A stretch of 64,000 nt of DNA from Microdochium bolleyi. Taxonomy: Eukaryota > Ascomycota > Sordariomycetes > Xylariales > Microdochiaceae. Below are positions 45,514 through 55,448 of this stretch, one piece after another (within the stretch, counting starts at the first letter, position 1; each line of letters starts with the position of its first letter). A model generated the notes under the pieces. It searched no databases and had not been told where the DNA came from. It saw nothing but the letters and a program-made list of their open reading frames with translations. The stretch is from contig KQ964245.1 in the NCBI GenBank assembly GCA_001566295.1, forward strand, positions 3,477,524 through 3,541,523, read 5' to 3'. Made by a program: the position numbers and the translations under genes.

Positions 45514-48500
45514 GGCTCCCCGTGGTGGAGCTGACGAGCACAGGAGAGCGAGGGTTGGTTGTTTAGCCCGAAGGCTCACGAGGGCGTTGGGGGTTTATCA
45601 GTGCCGTGGAACGTCGTCATGTAAGCGACATGAGATAGGTGATTTATCGGCGGGCTTGGGGCGACTTGGGAAAGGCGTTCCCTGAGTGGGACAGCGGCGG
45701 GAAATGGAGAGGGACGCGACCAGAGGCGAGTCCGAGCTTGTTGAAAGACGGATATTGAAGGATCGAGGTTGAAGGCCAAGGACGACAGCTGGGTGTGCAG
45801 AACCAAAGTGCCGGAGCCTGGCGAGCAGAGTAGCGATGACAAGGGGACCTTGGGAGTCTGGAGAAGCGATAGCGAGGACCGGGTCCGGACCGGCCAGTGC
45901 TTGCTCAAGAGTCGACAGGGCGTAAAGTGTGTGTGGATGGGGAAGGCAGGCAGTGGCAGGCCAGGCAGGTACTCCGTACCTTCTAGGCTAGAAACAAGTG
46001 GGGACCTTCAACCTTGGTGATGATGTACCGAACAGGGCCGCATCGGCGGCGTGGCGGGCCAGTAGACGGGCAGTGCGCCGCACCAGCAGCGACAGTGCAC
46101 GCGGGGAGAACGGTAGCACAGAAACGGGATGCGTGCTGTGATGGTGGTGTGCCTGTCGAGTCTTGCTCGAGCAGAGTCGGGAAAAAAGAAACGAGCGAGG
46201 AGCACTGGCCAGACAGCGCAGGAGTGATGATGGTGACGGTGGTGGTGGCCGGTCGTCCTGTGCGGAAGAGGAGAAAGAAGCATAGAAGACGCCGCAAGCT
46301 CCTGTTATCCATGACAGTGGCCGCGAAGGTGCTTCGCGGCACGCCATTCGAGCCGGATCGTAGTCATGCACCGCAGTGGGGCTTGGAGGTGTCAGGCATC
46401 CGGAGGCTGCATCAGCGGTCACAAGTACTGCGCACGAGGCGGATACCTCGACGATACCTCCATGCACAACTTTTGCGTCGCCCGCTGAAGCTGCCTGCGA
46501 GACCTAGTAGCACGCCCTTCTGCATGGCCGCCTTTCCGGAGGTGTCGTGTCCAGCCTGAATGCCTCGCGGGTCACTGAGCATCGTGTGGGCGTCCCCAGG
46601 GATGCGCGAACGCAGCAACCGACGCCCCCTGGAGCCCTATGAGCCTTGGAATATTTCACCCAGTGGTAGGTGGCACGCACACTAGAGGGCAAATGCCAAC
46701 AAAGTCATGAACCTTCTGACCAGCACGGGCGGATGAAAAGGGACGGCGACTTTCCACGCGCATCAAGCTTTTGCCACTGTTGGCTGAGCAAGCGGATTTT
46801 CGAAGAAACATTGACACGCCCTTGGCTAGAAGGTCGGCTTCAAAGGGGGTGACCACCGGGCCGGCGTCGAGGCGCTCGTGGGAGGCGCTTATATGATACG
46901 AAGCGCTTGGCAGGCGGCGTGAGTGAGCCTGATGCAACGGGCATCGCAGCACGACACCCAGTCACGGGATAAGGAGAGGGCAAGGTGGAGAGGCGAGTGC
47001 ACCGACAGGAGTCACTAGACCATCGAGGGCTGATAGGACGCAATCCAGCGGTGTTCAGAGGCCGCTCTGCGCATGGAGTGTTTGGACGTCAAGTGATCAC
47101 GGGTACAGCTTGCGCCAGCCCCCTTATGGAAGGGGCAACAAGGGGCCCCGGTGGCTTCGTGAGCTGCATGTACCTTCCCCAAGACGAGTTACCTTGGCGA
47201 TACGGCATCTCAGATCAGACCCACGACAGGAACCCTCCTGTTGACAGCCAGTACCATATCGTACATATCTTGAGGCTTTCGTACATGCCAGCGTCTATGG
47301 ATCTCTTCTCCTGACCAGCCGGCCGCTCACACTTCGTCGTCCTCGATCACCATCCTTCTGTCAATGCAATGACCAGGAGCGCCCCGCCATCAGGTCCTGC
47401 AGCCTGGTGAGGAAACACGTATGAAGACGCGCAGATGGAGTCCTCTCTCAAACATCAAACAACGGACGGCTCCGCCCATGCACAGGCACGCATCCGCGAT
47501 GCAGGCATCCCCGTGCCCCAGGCGCACCGATATCCCAGCCTGGCAACCCCCTGCAGTCTGCAGTCGCTCGTGAGTCGTCAGTCGCCTCGACTTCCCTGAG
47601 CATCGTACAGCTCGGGCTCCATCGTGGCAGACTCTGGGGCGCGCCCGCGCCCCGATAACAGGTGCAGCTTGGCAGCGGCGGACGGGGCGCCTTCGAGTTA
47701 GCAGCACTTCACATAACCGTGCTTGACCCGTTCGCATTGACTCCAACCTGCAGACAAGCAACGAGTATGCTCAGCACACGAGCTCCCGGATGGTCGTTGC
47801 TTGGGCAGTGCAACCTGTACGGTGCTGGAAGCTGAGATGGGCATCTGGCCGACGAGCGCGTTTTGATGCAGTGCTCCATGGAAATAAGCTTCACAGCAGT
47901 CAACATGGCGTCATAAAGCCACAATGCCGCGGTACTCGTTCCCTTCGACGCACGCTGTGTGCTCGCACGCACCACGTCACACCACACCCCTATTCGTGAA
48001 TACTCGACGGTGAGAGAAATAGCTAATCAACACTTTGCAAGCAGCAGCAGATGACGAGTAAGTTGCAGCGGTCGCAGCAACCATATGACTCGAGCGGCAC
48101 GGTCGATGGTGTTGCCCAGTGCGCCATGACGGCGAGGACACGCCTGGTAAGTCAACAATATGGAGGGTGCCTGCGCTGCTCTCCTGGCATGGCATAATAC
48201 CTTAGAGCGTCGCAACGCCACCAAAACGGCTGGTGCACTGTGCAAATGACCATGTCCCTTTCGGAGTGCAGAAGAGGCGGCGTTGAGGTCCAGCATCGAC
48301 CATTCCAGTGAACAGATGCGGGCTGCGTCGCGCAACGATATTTCCTGGTTGCGACCTGCATGAGTTCCGTCCACAAGCCCGTGCATAGGACTCTTATGGG
48401 AATCATCATGACTTATCGAGAGCATCCCTACCTGCCGATAAGTCATGGTTCGCCCACTTCGTGCAGGTCAGTCAGTGATCGACCCTCCATCACAGCTATC

Positions 48501-50365
48501 GGGATGCCGCACCAGGACACCCCGACAGCTTCCGAGTTCGGCGGGCGTAGCCTTATCTGCCTGCTCAGTGCCCTTCTCCGCTTCCACATGTCAGGACGCG
48601 GAGCTCAAGATAACGACTGGGCCGTTCGCGACCACGACCACCAGAGCCACAACCTCAAAAGACTGTGGAGGACAAGTCGCCATGTCTCAAACCTTACTGG
48701 AGCAGATCAGGTCCCGTTGCATCAGCACGTCCGTGTGGGTGTGTGATGTGCATTGTCAAGGACTAGGGGGAGAAGCACACCACCACACGCCTTGAAGGTG
48801 TGGGGGTCCACAGGACCCTGTGGAGGTGCCGGCGAGAAGAGATCAGGCAACTTGCAACCACCCTCGCCGTGTCTGGGATGACTCTTACGGTGCAGGCTGC
48901 AGGCATGTATGCTGTGCTCATGCTGGGCCAGTCTAACAACGGTCACCTTGAGGTCCGCGGCCTATACCCTCAGTATCACATTTGCACTTGCGGCACCTGC
49001 TTATGGAGACCACCCGTCGACTTGGAGGCTGTCTGCCCGGCCACTAGACGACCCGATGCAGATCCAGACTAGGCAGTCAACTGCATCAGAAGCCTGTCTA
49101 GGATACGACATAGTCCTACAAACCTAGTCTATCAATAAACCTGGCGCTTAGAACCACGGCCGGCATTACACAAACGAGGTGCCTGTGGCTGATCCAGAAC
49201 CCAGGTTGGTAGCCTTGCCACACAGGCTGCGGACATGCTTTCATGGGGACCATGGGCTACCTAACCTGGCTGACCTTGGAGGCTGCGGACGCATGTTCAG
49301 TAGTGCTGTCTTGTCTGGAAGTATGTTGCTCGTCAGCCTGGCCGCTGTGCCTGGTCAATATGCCTGCCTCGAGGGACACACCAATGTGCCCATCACTAAT
49401 GTCGCCCATCCGGGTACTCGACCCGTGCAGGCAGCCAACCCCAGCCCCGGAGAACCCTCCTCCACGGGCGCGGACCATGTACCTGTTCACCTGGGTAATA
49501 CCTCGTAGAAGCATGATGTTGGAGAGAGCCTCGCCGGCTCCCTCCGGGTCCTCCTTCCTCTCTTGACGTATGCATGTACATGTTGGACGAGGGCCATGAA
49601 CATCCAAGTCTTCAGCCCAGGAGGTGCTTCAGGCACCCAGATATCACGCAAAACGTTGGACGTAATCTCTATCTCAGGCAGTCAATCACCCTGTTAGCGC
49701 TGATGATCTCTTTCCCTTGGGCGCCACGTCTGCGTCGAACCAGGGTCGAGCTCTGGCGGCTTCATTGTGCTGGTTGGGTACGTGGTTTCGTAAGACAGAA
49801 GGTTCTCGTCGTCCTAGTGATCGAGAACCCTGAATTCCACGGGTCGCCGCTTACACCAAACTCCACCTGACTGCTTTGCTGGCCTCTCACCGCTGGCTGT
49901 CGTGAAGACGCTCTTTAGCGTCAGAATTTGCAAGGCAATTCACAACGTATGCATATATATATAACCAAGTGCAGCATTAGACATGTCTTCCTTTCCAACT
50001 AATTTGTATGAGCTGATGATGAGTCTATGTCAACCGCGCAGGGAGCTCTACCTCCAGGTATAAAGACAAACGCGGGTATGCAGAATTTTGTGAATGTAAC
50101 CATAAAAACTCCCCAGTGGTGGTATCATGTATAACTCCGGTTCCCTGATCTGCTTGGAAAGCCCAAAAATGCTAAATGTAGATAGCCCAGAAAGCGTCTG
50201 AGGAGACTGGCACGCCGAAGTGGTGTTGCACTCTTGTATCCCAGTTCTATGTGGCAGAAAGTCATGCGTTGCAGAGTTTTTGAGCTTGTTCGTGAAGTCG
50301 TCGATGTCTCCTGGTATGGCGAGAGCACTCGAATCTGATGGAGCCAGTTGTATTGTGGAAAAGAC
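45514..50365. other. Gene-poor region between ATG1 and ornithine aminotransferase
   Basis: About 4.85 kb with no recognisable gene. The left end is the ATG1 promoter and the right few hundred bases, more A/T-rich with a TATATATATA string near 49954, lead into the 3' side of the aminotransferase gene. Short open frames on both strands lack domains. No tRNA-like A/B boxes were found. Confidence 0.5.
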
Positions 50366-51835
50366 TTAGTGCGAGTCGGCGCTCTTGGGTGAGTTGGGAA
50401 GCTCCTTTAGCGCTTCGGCGATGATGCCAACAGCCTTGCGCAGCTGCTCCTCGGTGATGACGAGCGGAGGCGCAAAGCGGATGATGTTTCCGTGCGTGGG
50501 TTTGGCCTAGGGGAAAAGCCTGTTAGTCACGAAGCTTCATTGACACACAAAATATGGTTGTAACTTACGAGCAAGCCCTTCTCTTTGAGAAGCATGCACA
50601 GATCCCAAGCGGAGTGGCCGTTGGTCTGCTCCTCGTCAATGACCACAGCGTTCAGCAGGCCTTTGCCGCGGACAAGCGTGACCAGAGGCGAGTTGATTTC
50701 GACGATGCTCTCGCGGAAGATGTTGCCGAGCTTCTCGGCCTTCTCGGTCAACTTCTCCTCCTCGATGAGCTCAAGCGCACGGATGGAGACTGCGCATCCC
50801 AGGGGGTTGCCGCCGTAAGTGGAACCGTGCGTGCCCGGCTCGACGACAAGCATGATCTCCTTGCTCGCGAGAACACAGCTGACCGGGTACATGCCGCCAG
50901 AAATGGCCTTGCCGAGCGTGACCATGTCCGGCTTGATCTCGGCCCATTCGGAGCACAGCAGTCTTCCAGTCCTGCCGATGCCGGTCTGGATCTCGTCGCA
51001 GATGAAGAGAACGTTGTGCTTCTTGCAAAGAGCCTGCACGTTGGATAGGTAGTCTGCGTCAGGGACAACCACGCCGGCCTCTCCCTGAATGGGCTCGACA
51101 ATGAAGGCAGCAGTCTCCTTGCCGTGGGCCTCGAAAACCTCCTCCAAATCCCTGATGTTGTTGTAGCGGATCGGCTTGCCCGTCGAGGGGCACGTGGCGC
51201 CGACATTGGGGATGTAAGGACCGTAGTTATCCTTAGACTCAGGGTCTGTGGACAGGGTGACGGCGGTCATCTGTGTCACAGGTCTTCGTCAGCAAAGAAC
51301 CCCAGGGAGGATAGGAATTGGTGTCAGGAAAGCTTACCGTGCGGCCATGGAAGTTCTCTTCGGCTCCGAAGATGAGGGCCTTGTGCGCGGGGACGCCCTT
51401 GACCTTGTACGCCCACTTCCTGGCAATCTTGATGGCAGTCTCGACGGCCTCGGCGCCGGTGTTCATGGGGAGAGCCATGTCGTAGCCAAACATCGCGTGG
51501 ACCTTCTCGGCCCACTTGGGGAAGACATCGTTGTGGAAGGCGCGGGAGCTGAGGGTGAGCCTGCTGGCCTGCTCGGTGAGGGCCTTGACGAGCTCGGGGT
51601 GGCAGTGGCCCTGGTTGACGGCACTGTACGCAGAGAGGAAATCGATGTAGTGCTTTCCCTCGGGGTCCCAGACGTCGACGCCAGAGGCCTTGGCGAAGAC
51701 GACGGGGAGCGGGTGGTAGTTGTGGGCGGCGAACTTGTGCTCCGACTCGATGGCACCCTTTGTGGACGAGGCGTGGAATCTCGAGTTGCTCTGCGTGCCG
51801 TTGCCGGCAATGGGGCCGTCTGCGTGGGGCGCCAT
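50366..51835 (-). CDS. Ornithine aminotransferase (Car2/OtaA type)
   Basis: Three exons, 51835-51338, 51270-50569 and 50506-50366, give 446 residues, matching the family (about 430-460). It is a class-III PLP aminotransferase converting ornithine plus 2-oxoglutarate to glutamate-5-semialdehyde plus glutamate, the second step of arginine breakdown. Landmarks: [12 protein letters not shown] binds cofactor phosphate; [14 protein letters not shown] holds Asp258, which contacts the pyridine nitrogen; Lys287 in [10 protein letters not shown] forms the Schiff base; [11 protein letters not shown] follows. The AUG at 51835 has a strong context (GCAGCC before, G after). The frame stays open upstream for 81 more codons without any ATG. 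Fungal enzymes are usually cytosolic. Divergent from GPI10. Confidence 0.95.
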
Positions 51836-52781
51836 GGCTGCTCGAAGGCGTGTGGTTCTTGAGGAGATGGCTTTGTGTGGTTGGTGTGGCGTAGAGCAAG
51901 AGACGTGTGGTGACGAATACCTTGGTTGGACAGTAGAGAAGGAACAGTGTCTAGACGGACGAGAGAAAGCAGGCACGGGTCCTAATAACGGAACGGAGGA
52001 CAGTGGCGGCGCAATGGTGGCCGGATTGCGGCGGGGAGGAGGGCCAGGTTTAGGTAAAGCAAACCTTGGAGTGGGCACCCCGAGGCAGGCATCCCCGCGA
52101 CACTAAACCCCTAAGTGCAAGTCGAGACGGCATGAGGCCACAGATGCTGGTGCAGCCAGTCACATGGGCCACGCCCGGCACGGCCAAGCCTGCGACTGTC
52201 CGCGCTGTGTGCCGATGCAAAGCGGCCGTGTCTAATCGTGACGCTGCAGGGCGTGGTGACGGATGCTTGTCAAACTGAATAGAGCAGGATGTAATGACAT
52301 TGCTGCATATTCTGAAGAGGGGAGGCAGGCAGACAGACTCACGCCGTGACTGCTCACCCATCACCTATCAATGCCTTGCTGGATAATTCCAGAGGCCAAC
52401 TCATACGCGTTAGAGATGGGGCGTTCCTGGCGAGATGCAGGCACCAACCCTCCAAGTGCTGAGCCTCGTGGATGGAAACTGGACAGACAGGCTGGAAGCA
52501 CGACGACGTCAGGGAGCAACACGGCGGGCCAATAAACTGGTGTGCATTGGCAAGTGCGGAGGGGAGTCCAGGGTCCTGCCGATTGAGCCTCAAGAATGCC
52601 CATCAGCAAGGTGCAACGTGGGGGGGTTGCCAGCCAGCCCCGGCGCCGTTCCAGCTTCGGCCAGCTCCGATCAACCTTGGAATTCCATTGTGTCCCGGCC
52701 CCGGTCGAGGCCCCTTTCCCGCCGGCCACAATCGCCGGTCCCCAACCTCACCTCTTGCAACCCGCAAACCACGTGCACACA
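51836..52781. promoter_or_regulatory. Shared divergent promoter region, ornithine aminotransferase / GPI10
   Basis: A 946-bp gap between divergent starts. It includes the open in-frame leader of the aminotransferase (51836-52078) and a 27-codon ATG-initiated frame at 52050-52133. A C-rich leader precedes the GPI10 start. Confidence 0.5.
52050..52133 (-). other. Possible uORF of the ornithine aminotransferase leader
   Basis: ATG at 52133, stop at 52050-52052, 27 residues, rich in Arg/Leu/Ser and nearly without acids. It lies 215 nt upstream of the main start in a different frame. It matters only if transcription starts upstream of 52133, which the sequence cannot show. Confidence 0.25.
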
Positions 52782-55072
52782 ATGGCTCCAAGCAGGGCCG
52801 ACAAGGCCGAGGACAAGGCCCTTGTCGCCTCTCCGGCCGCCGCGACCGATGCCGGTGCCGCCGCCGCCGCCGACAACCTCTCGGCCCTCGTTGGCCAGCA
52901 GGCCAAGGAGACGCTCTATGTCATCTTCTCGATCCGCTGCATCAACGCCTTCGCCTGCCGCACCTTCTTCCAGCCAGACGAGTACTACCAGGCCCTCGAG
53001 CCTGCCTGGCAGATGGTCTTTGGCCCGGCCAGCGGCGCGTGGCTCACCTGGGTCCGCCGATATCCTGCATCTATCCCACTTTTGTAGGGCACCACTAACG
53101 AGTCGCAGGAGTGGACGCATGGCCTGCGGTCCTCGCTACACCCGGCCATCTTTGCCATCGGGTACGCCCTGGTCGACAACTCGATAGGCGACCTGTACTC
53201 TGTCAAGTCAAAGTGGTTGGTGGCGGTGCCTAGAGTCATGCAGGTCGGCTTTGCGGCCCTCGCCGACTGGTATACCTGGAGGCTATCCGAGAAGCTCTAC
53301 GGCTATGGCACACCTGTATCATGGGCTGCGGTGAGTGATCCTGATCCAATTCTCAATAGGAATCATGATCACAGTACTGACACCACAAACGCAGCTTGCT
53401 ATGACCCTGCTCAACCCCTGGCACTGGTACACGGCGACCCGGACATTTTCCAACTGCCTCGAGGCTACCTTGACCATCGCCGCGCTCTTCTACTGGCCAT
53501 GGGGACTTCTGGGTGTCCAGAAGGCTGCGGGAGGGTCTCCCAAAGACACTGAAGCTGCGCCGCTGGCCAGCTCAAACCAAGTAAAGAGGTACGCACATCA
53601 TTGTTGACCACATGAGTAGAGCACAGTAAACAGATGCTCACATATCTCCGTCTAGCCTGCGCCTGTCTTTATTCCTAGCAGCACTGGCCGTCTTGCTTCG
53701 CCCGACAAATGCGATCATCTGGCTTGCTATCGGGGCGCTGATGCTTACCCGAGCCACTCTGGAGGGTGAATCGCCCCTAACACAGCGAAACCTCTTTGTC
53801 ATGATCCGGGAGGCCATAATGTGCGGACTCGCCGCGGTCGGCCTGGCCATTCTCGCGGATCGTGCGTACTATGGCCAGTGGACGCTGACGGCAGCCAACC
53901 TCATACATTTCAACATCGCCCAGGACCTCGCCTCCTTTTACGGCCAGAACGACTGGCACTACTACCTGTCGCAGGGCATCCCATTGACATGCACGACGTT
54001 CGCGCCGTTTGTGCTCTTCGGTCTATGGCAATCGACCCGCTCCCGAGCAGCGGACGATGTGGCGAGGCCCACCTCGACCAAGAACGCCCTCAAGGCGCTC
54101 AGCCTCGCGGCCCTCGCGAACATTGCCTCCCTTTCACTCATCTCGCACAAGGAAGTCCGCTTCATCACCCCGCTCATCCCCATATTCCACGTCCTCGCCG
54201 CGCCGTACATCACGTATTTCTTCACCAATGCGAAAGCAGCAGCAGCAGCATGCCCGCCACTGCAACTACGCTTCAAGCGGACTCCGGTCCTCGCCCTGGG
54301 TCTGATCATCAACATCGTCATCGCTGTGTATCTCTCCTGGTTCCACGCCGCGGGGCCGAACCTCGTCATGACCTTCCTACGCAACGAGTTCCACGAGCTG
54401 CACCCCAGCTCACTCGCCATCGACATGGACAGGAGGCTGCCAAACACGACTTCAGCAGCGGAAGTCCCCGTCGATCCCACAACGGGCGAGCCCGACGAGC
54501 TCTTCGCGCTGTTCCTCACCCCATGCCACGCCACGCCCTGGCGCTCGCACCTTGTCCACCCGAGGCTCTCCGCGCGGGGGCTGACCTGCGACCCGCCCGT
54601 GCACACCGCGCCCGGCTCGGCCGAGCGCGCCGCGTACCAGGACGAGACGAGCCGTTTCTTCGCGGACCCGGCTGCGTACCTGGACACCGAGGTGTGGCCT
54701 GTGTCCGTCGGCAAGGTCGAGGCCCGAGCGTCGCCGATGGCGCGCTACATTGTCGCGTACGACGGCCTTGAGGGCGCACTCGTCGAGTACTTCAGCGGCG
54801 GGCGGCACGACGGCGTGAGGCTGCGCAAGGTCTGGAGCGCGTGGAACGGCCTGTTCACTGACGACGATCGCAAGGCGGGGAACCTGAACGTGTGGGCGAC
54901 TGGGTGGTACGACGAGGCGGACAAGGTGCGCCTCGCGGCGTGGGAGAAGGACCAGGAGGAGAAGCGCGCCAAGGTGCTGCGGGAGTACGAGGAACGCAAG
55001 TCGGGCAAGCCGGACAAGGAGCAGCCGCAGCAGTCTCAACGAGAAGGTCGGGGTGCCAAGGAGGAGCTATGA
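52782..55072 (+). CDS. gpi10: GPI mannosyltransferase III (Gpi10/PIG-B), GT22 family
   Basis: Four exons, 52782-53051, 53109-53330, 53395-53588 and 53656-55072, give 700 residues. The first intron has a weak GTCCGC donor but a good CACTAAC branch. The luminal motif [15 protein letters not shown] (about residues 66-80) carries the acidic pair expected of dolichol-phosphate-mannose-dependent GT22 enzymes. [12 protein letters not shown] matches the EWxxxxRS block, and [17 protein letters not shown] and [13 protein letters not shown] are also diagnostic. Multiple membrane segments follow. The enzyme adds the third mannose of the GPI anchor in the ER lumen. The C-terminal 40 residues are charged (Lys/Glu/Gln), longer than in yeast. 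The start at 52782 follows a Cys/Pro-rich open leader in other frames. The 5S rRNA gene lies 254 bp beyond the stop. Confidence 0.92.
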
Positions 55073-55295
55073 AGAGGTATCGCGAGACGTCCAGGTTCAA
55101 GAAGGGGCGCCATAGCATATCTACCCTATATATATGTATACTTTCTGCGATTTTGTCGTGCCGAGTCGGGCATGTTCCGTCGCGGTCGATCAACCAGGGC
55201 TAGCATGGCCGTGTTTCCACAGGAAGCGTGCATATATCGAGCTTCTCGGGTCCGATCGCAGGCCGATACATCACAATCCAGCATCCTCTTGCAGC

Positions 55296-55302
55296 AATAT
55301 AA
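55296..55302 (+). promoter_or_regulatory. TATA box of the 5S rRNA gene
   Basis: An AATATAA core centred about 28 nt before the 5S start. Neurospora 5S genes need an upstream TATA box near -29, so spacing fits well. Confidence 0.6.
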
Positions 55303-55326
55303 CATCTGCTACGAGGTTTGTCTAGC

Positions 55327-55445
55327 ACATACGACCATAGGATCGAGAAAATTGAGGGTCCCGTCCGCTCCCCTGTACACAAGCTCGATACCGCCGGACT
55401 AGTAGTTGGGTCGGTGACGACCAGCGAATCCCCGGTGTTGTATGT
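55327..55445 (+). rRNA. 5S ribosomal RNA, divergent type
   Basis: A 119-nt sequence beginning ACATACGACCATAG and ending GTTGTATGT, with the conserved internal block AGTAGTTGGGTCGGTGACG and then ACCAGCGAATCC. The full 5S fold can be drawn. Helix I: 55327-55335 with 55437-55445 (nine pairs, one G-U). Helix II: 55342-55347 with 55384-55389, a bulged A at 55390, then 55340-41 with 55391-92. Helix III: 55355-58 with 55371-74. Helix IV: 55409-13 with 55418-22 around a GTGA loop. Helix V: 55393-97 with 55432-36. Compared from memory with the usual Sordariomycete 5S, helices II, III and IV carry different bases on both sides that still pair. It has an upstream TATA and a T-run after the end, so it is probably a transcribed Pol III gene, not a relic. 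Confidence 0.9.
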
Positions 55446-55448
55446 TTT
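55445..55448 (+). terminator. Pol III terminator T-run of the 5S gene
   Basis: TTTT directly at the end of helix I, followed within 40 nt by further T-runs (TTATTTTAC, ATTTTTTG) that could act as backup terminators. Confidence 0.7.

Noticed and set aside
45514..45579. In-frame upstream extension of Atg1
   Set aside because: It begins at a GTG; the ATG at 45513 gives the usual Atg1 N-terminus just before the kinase domain.
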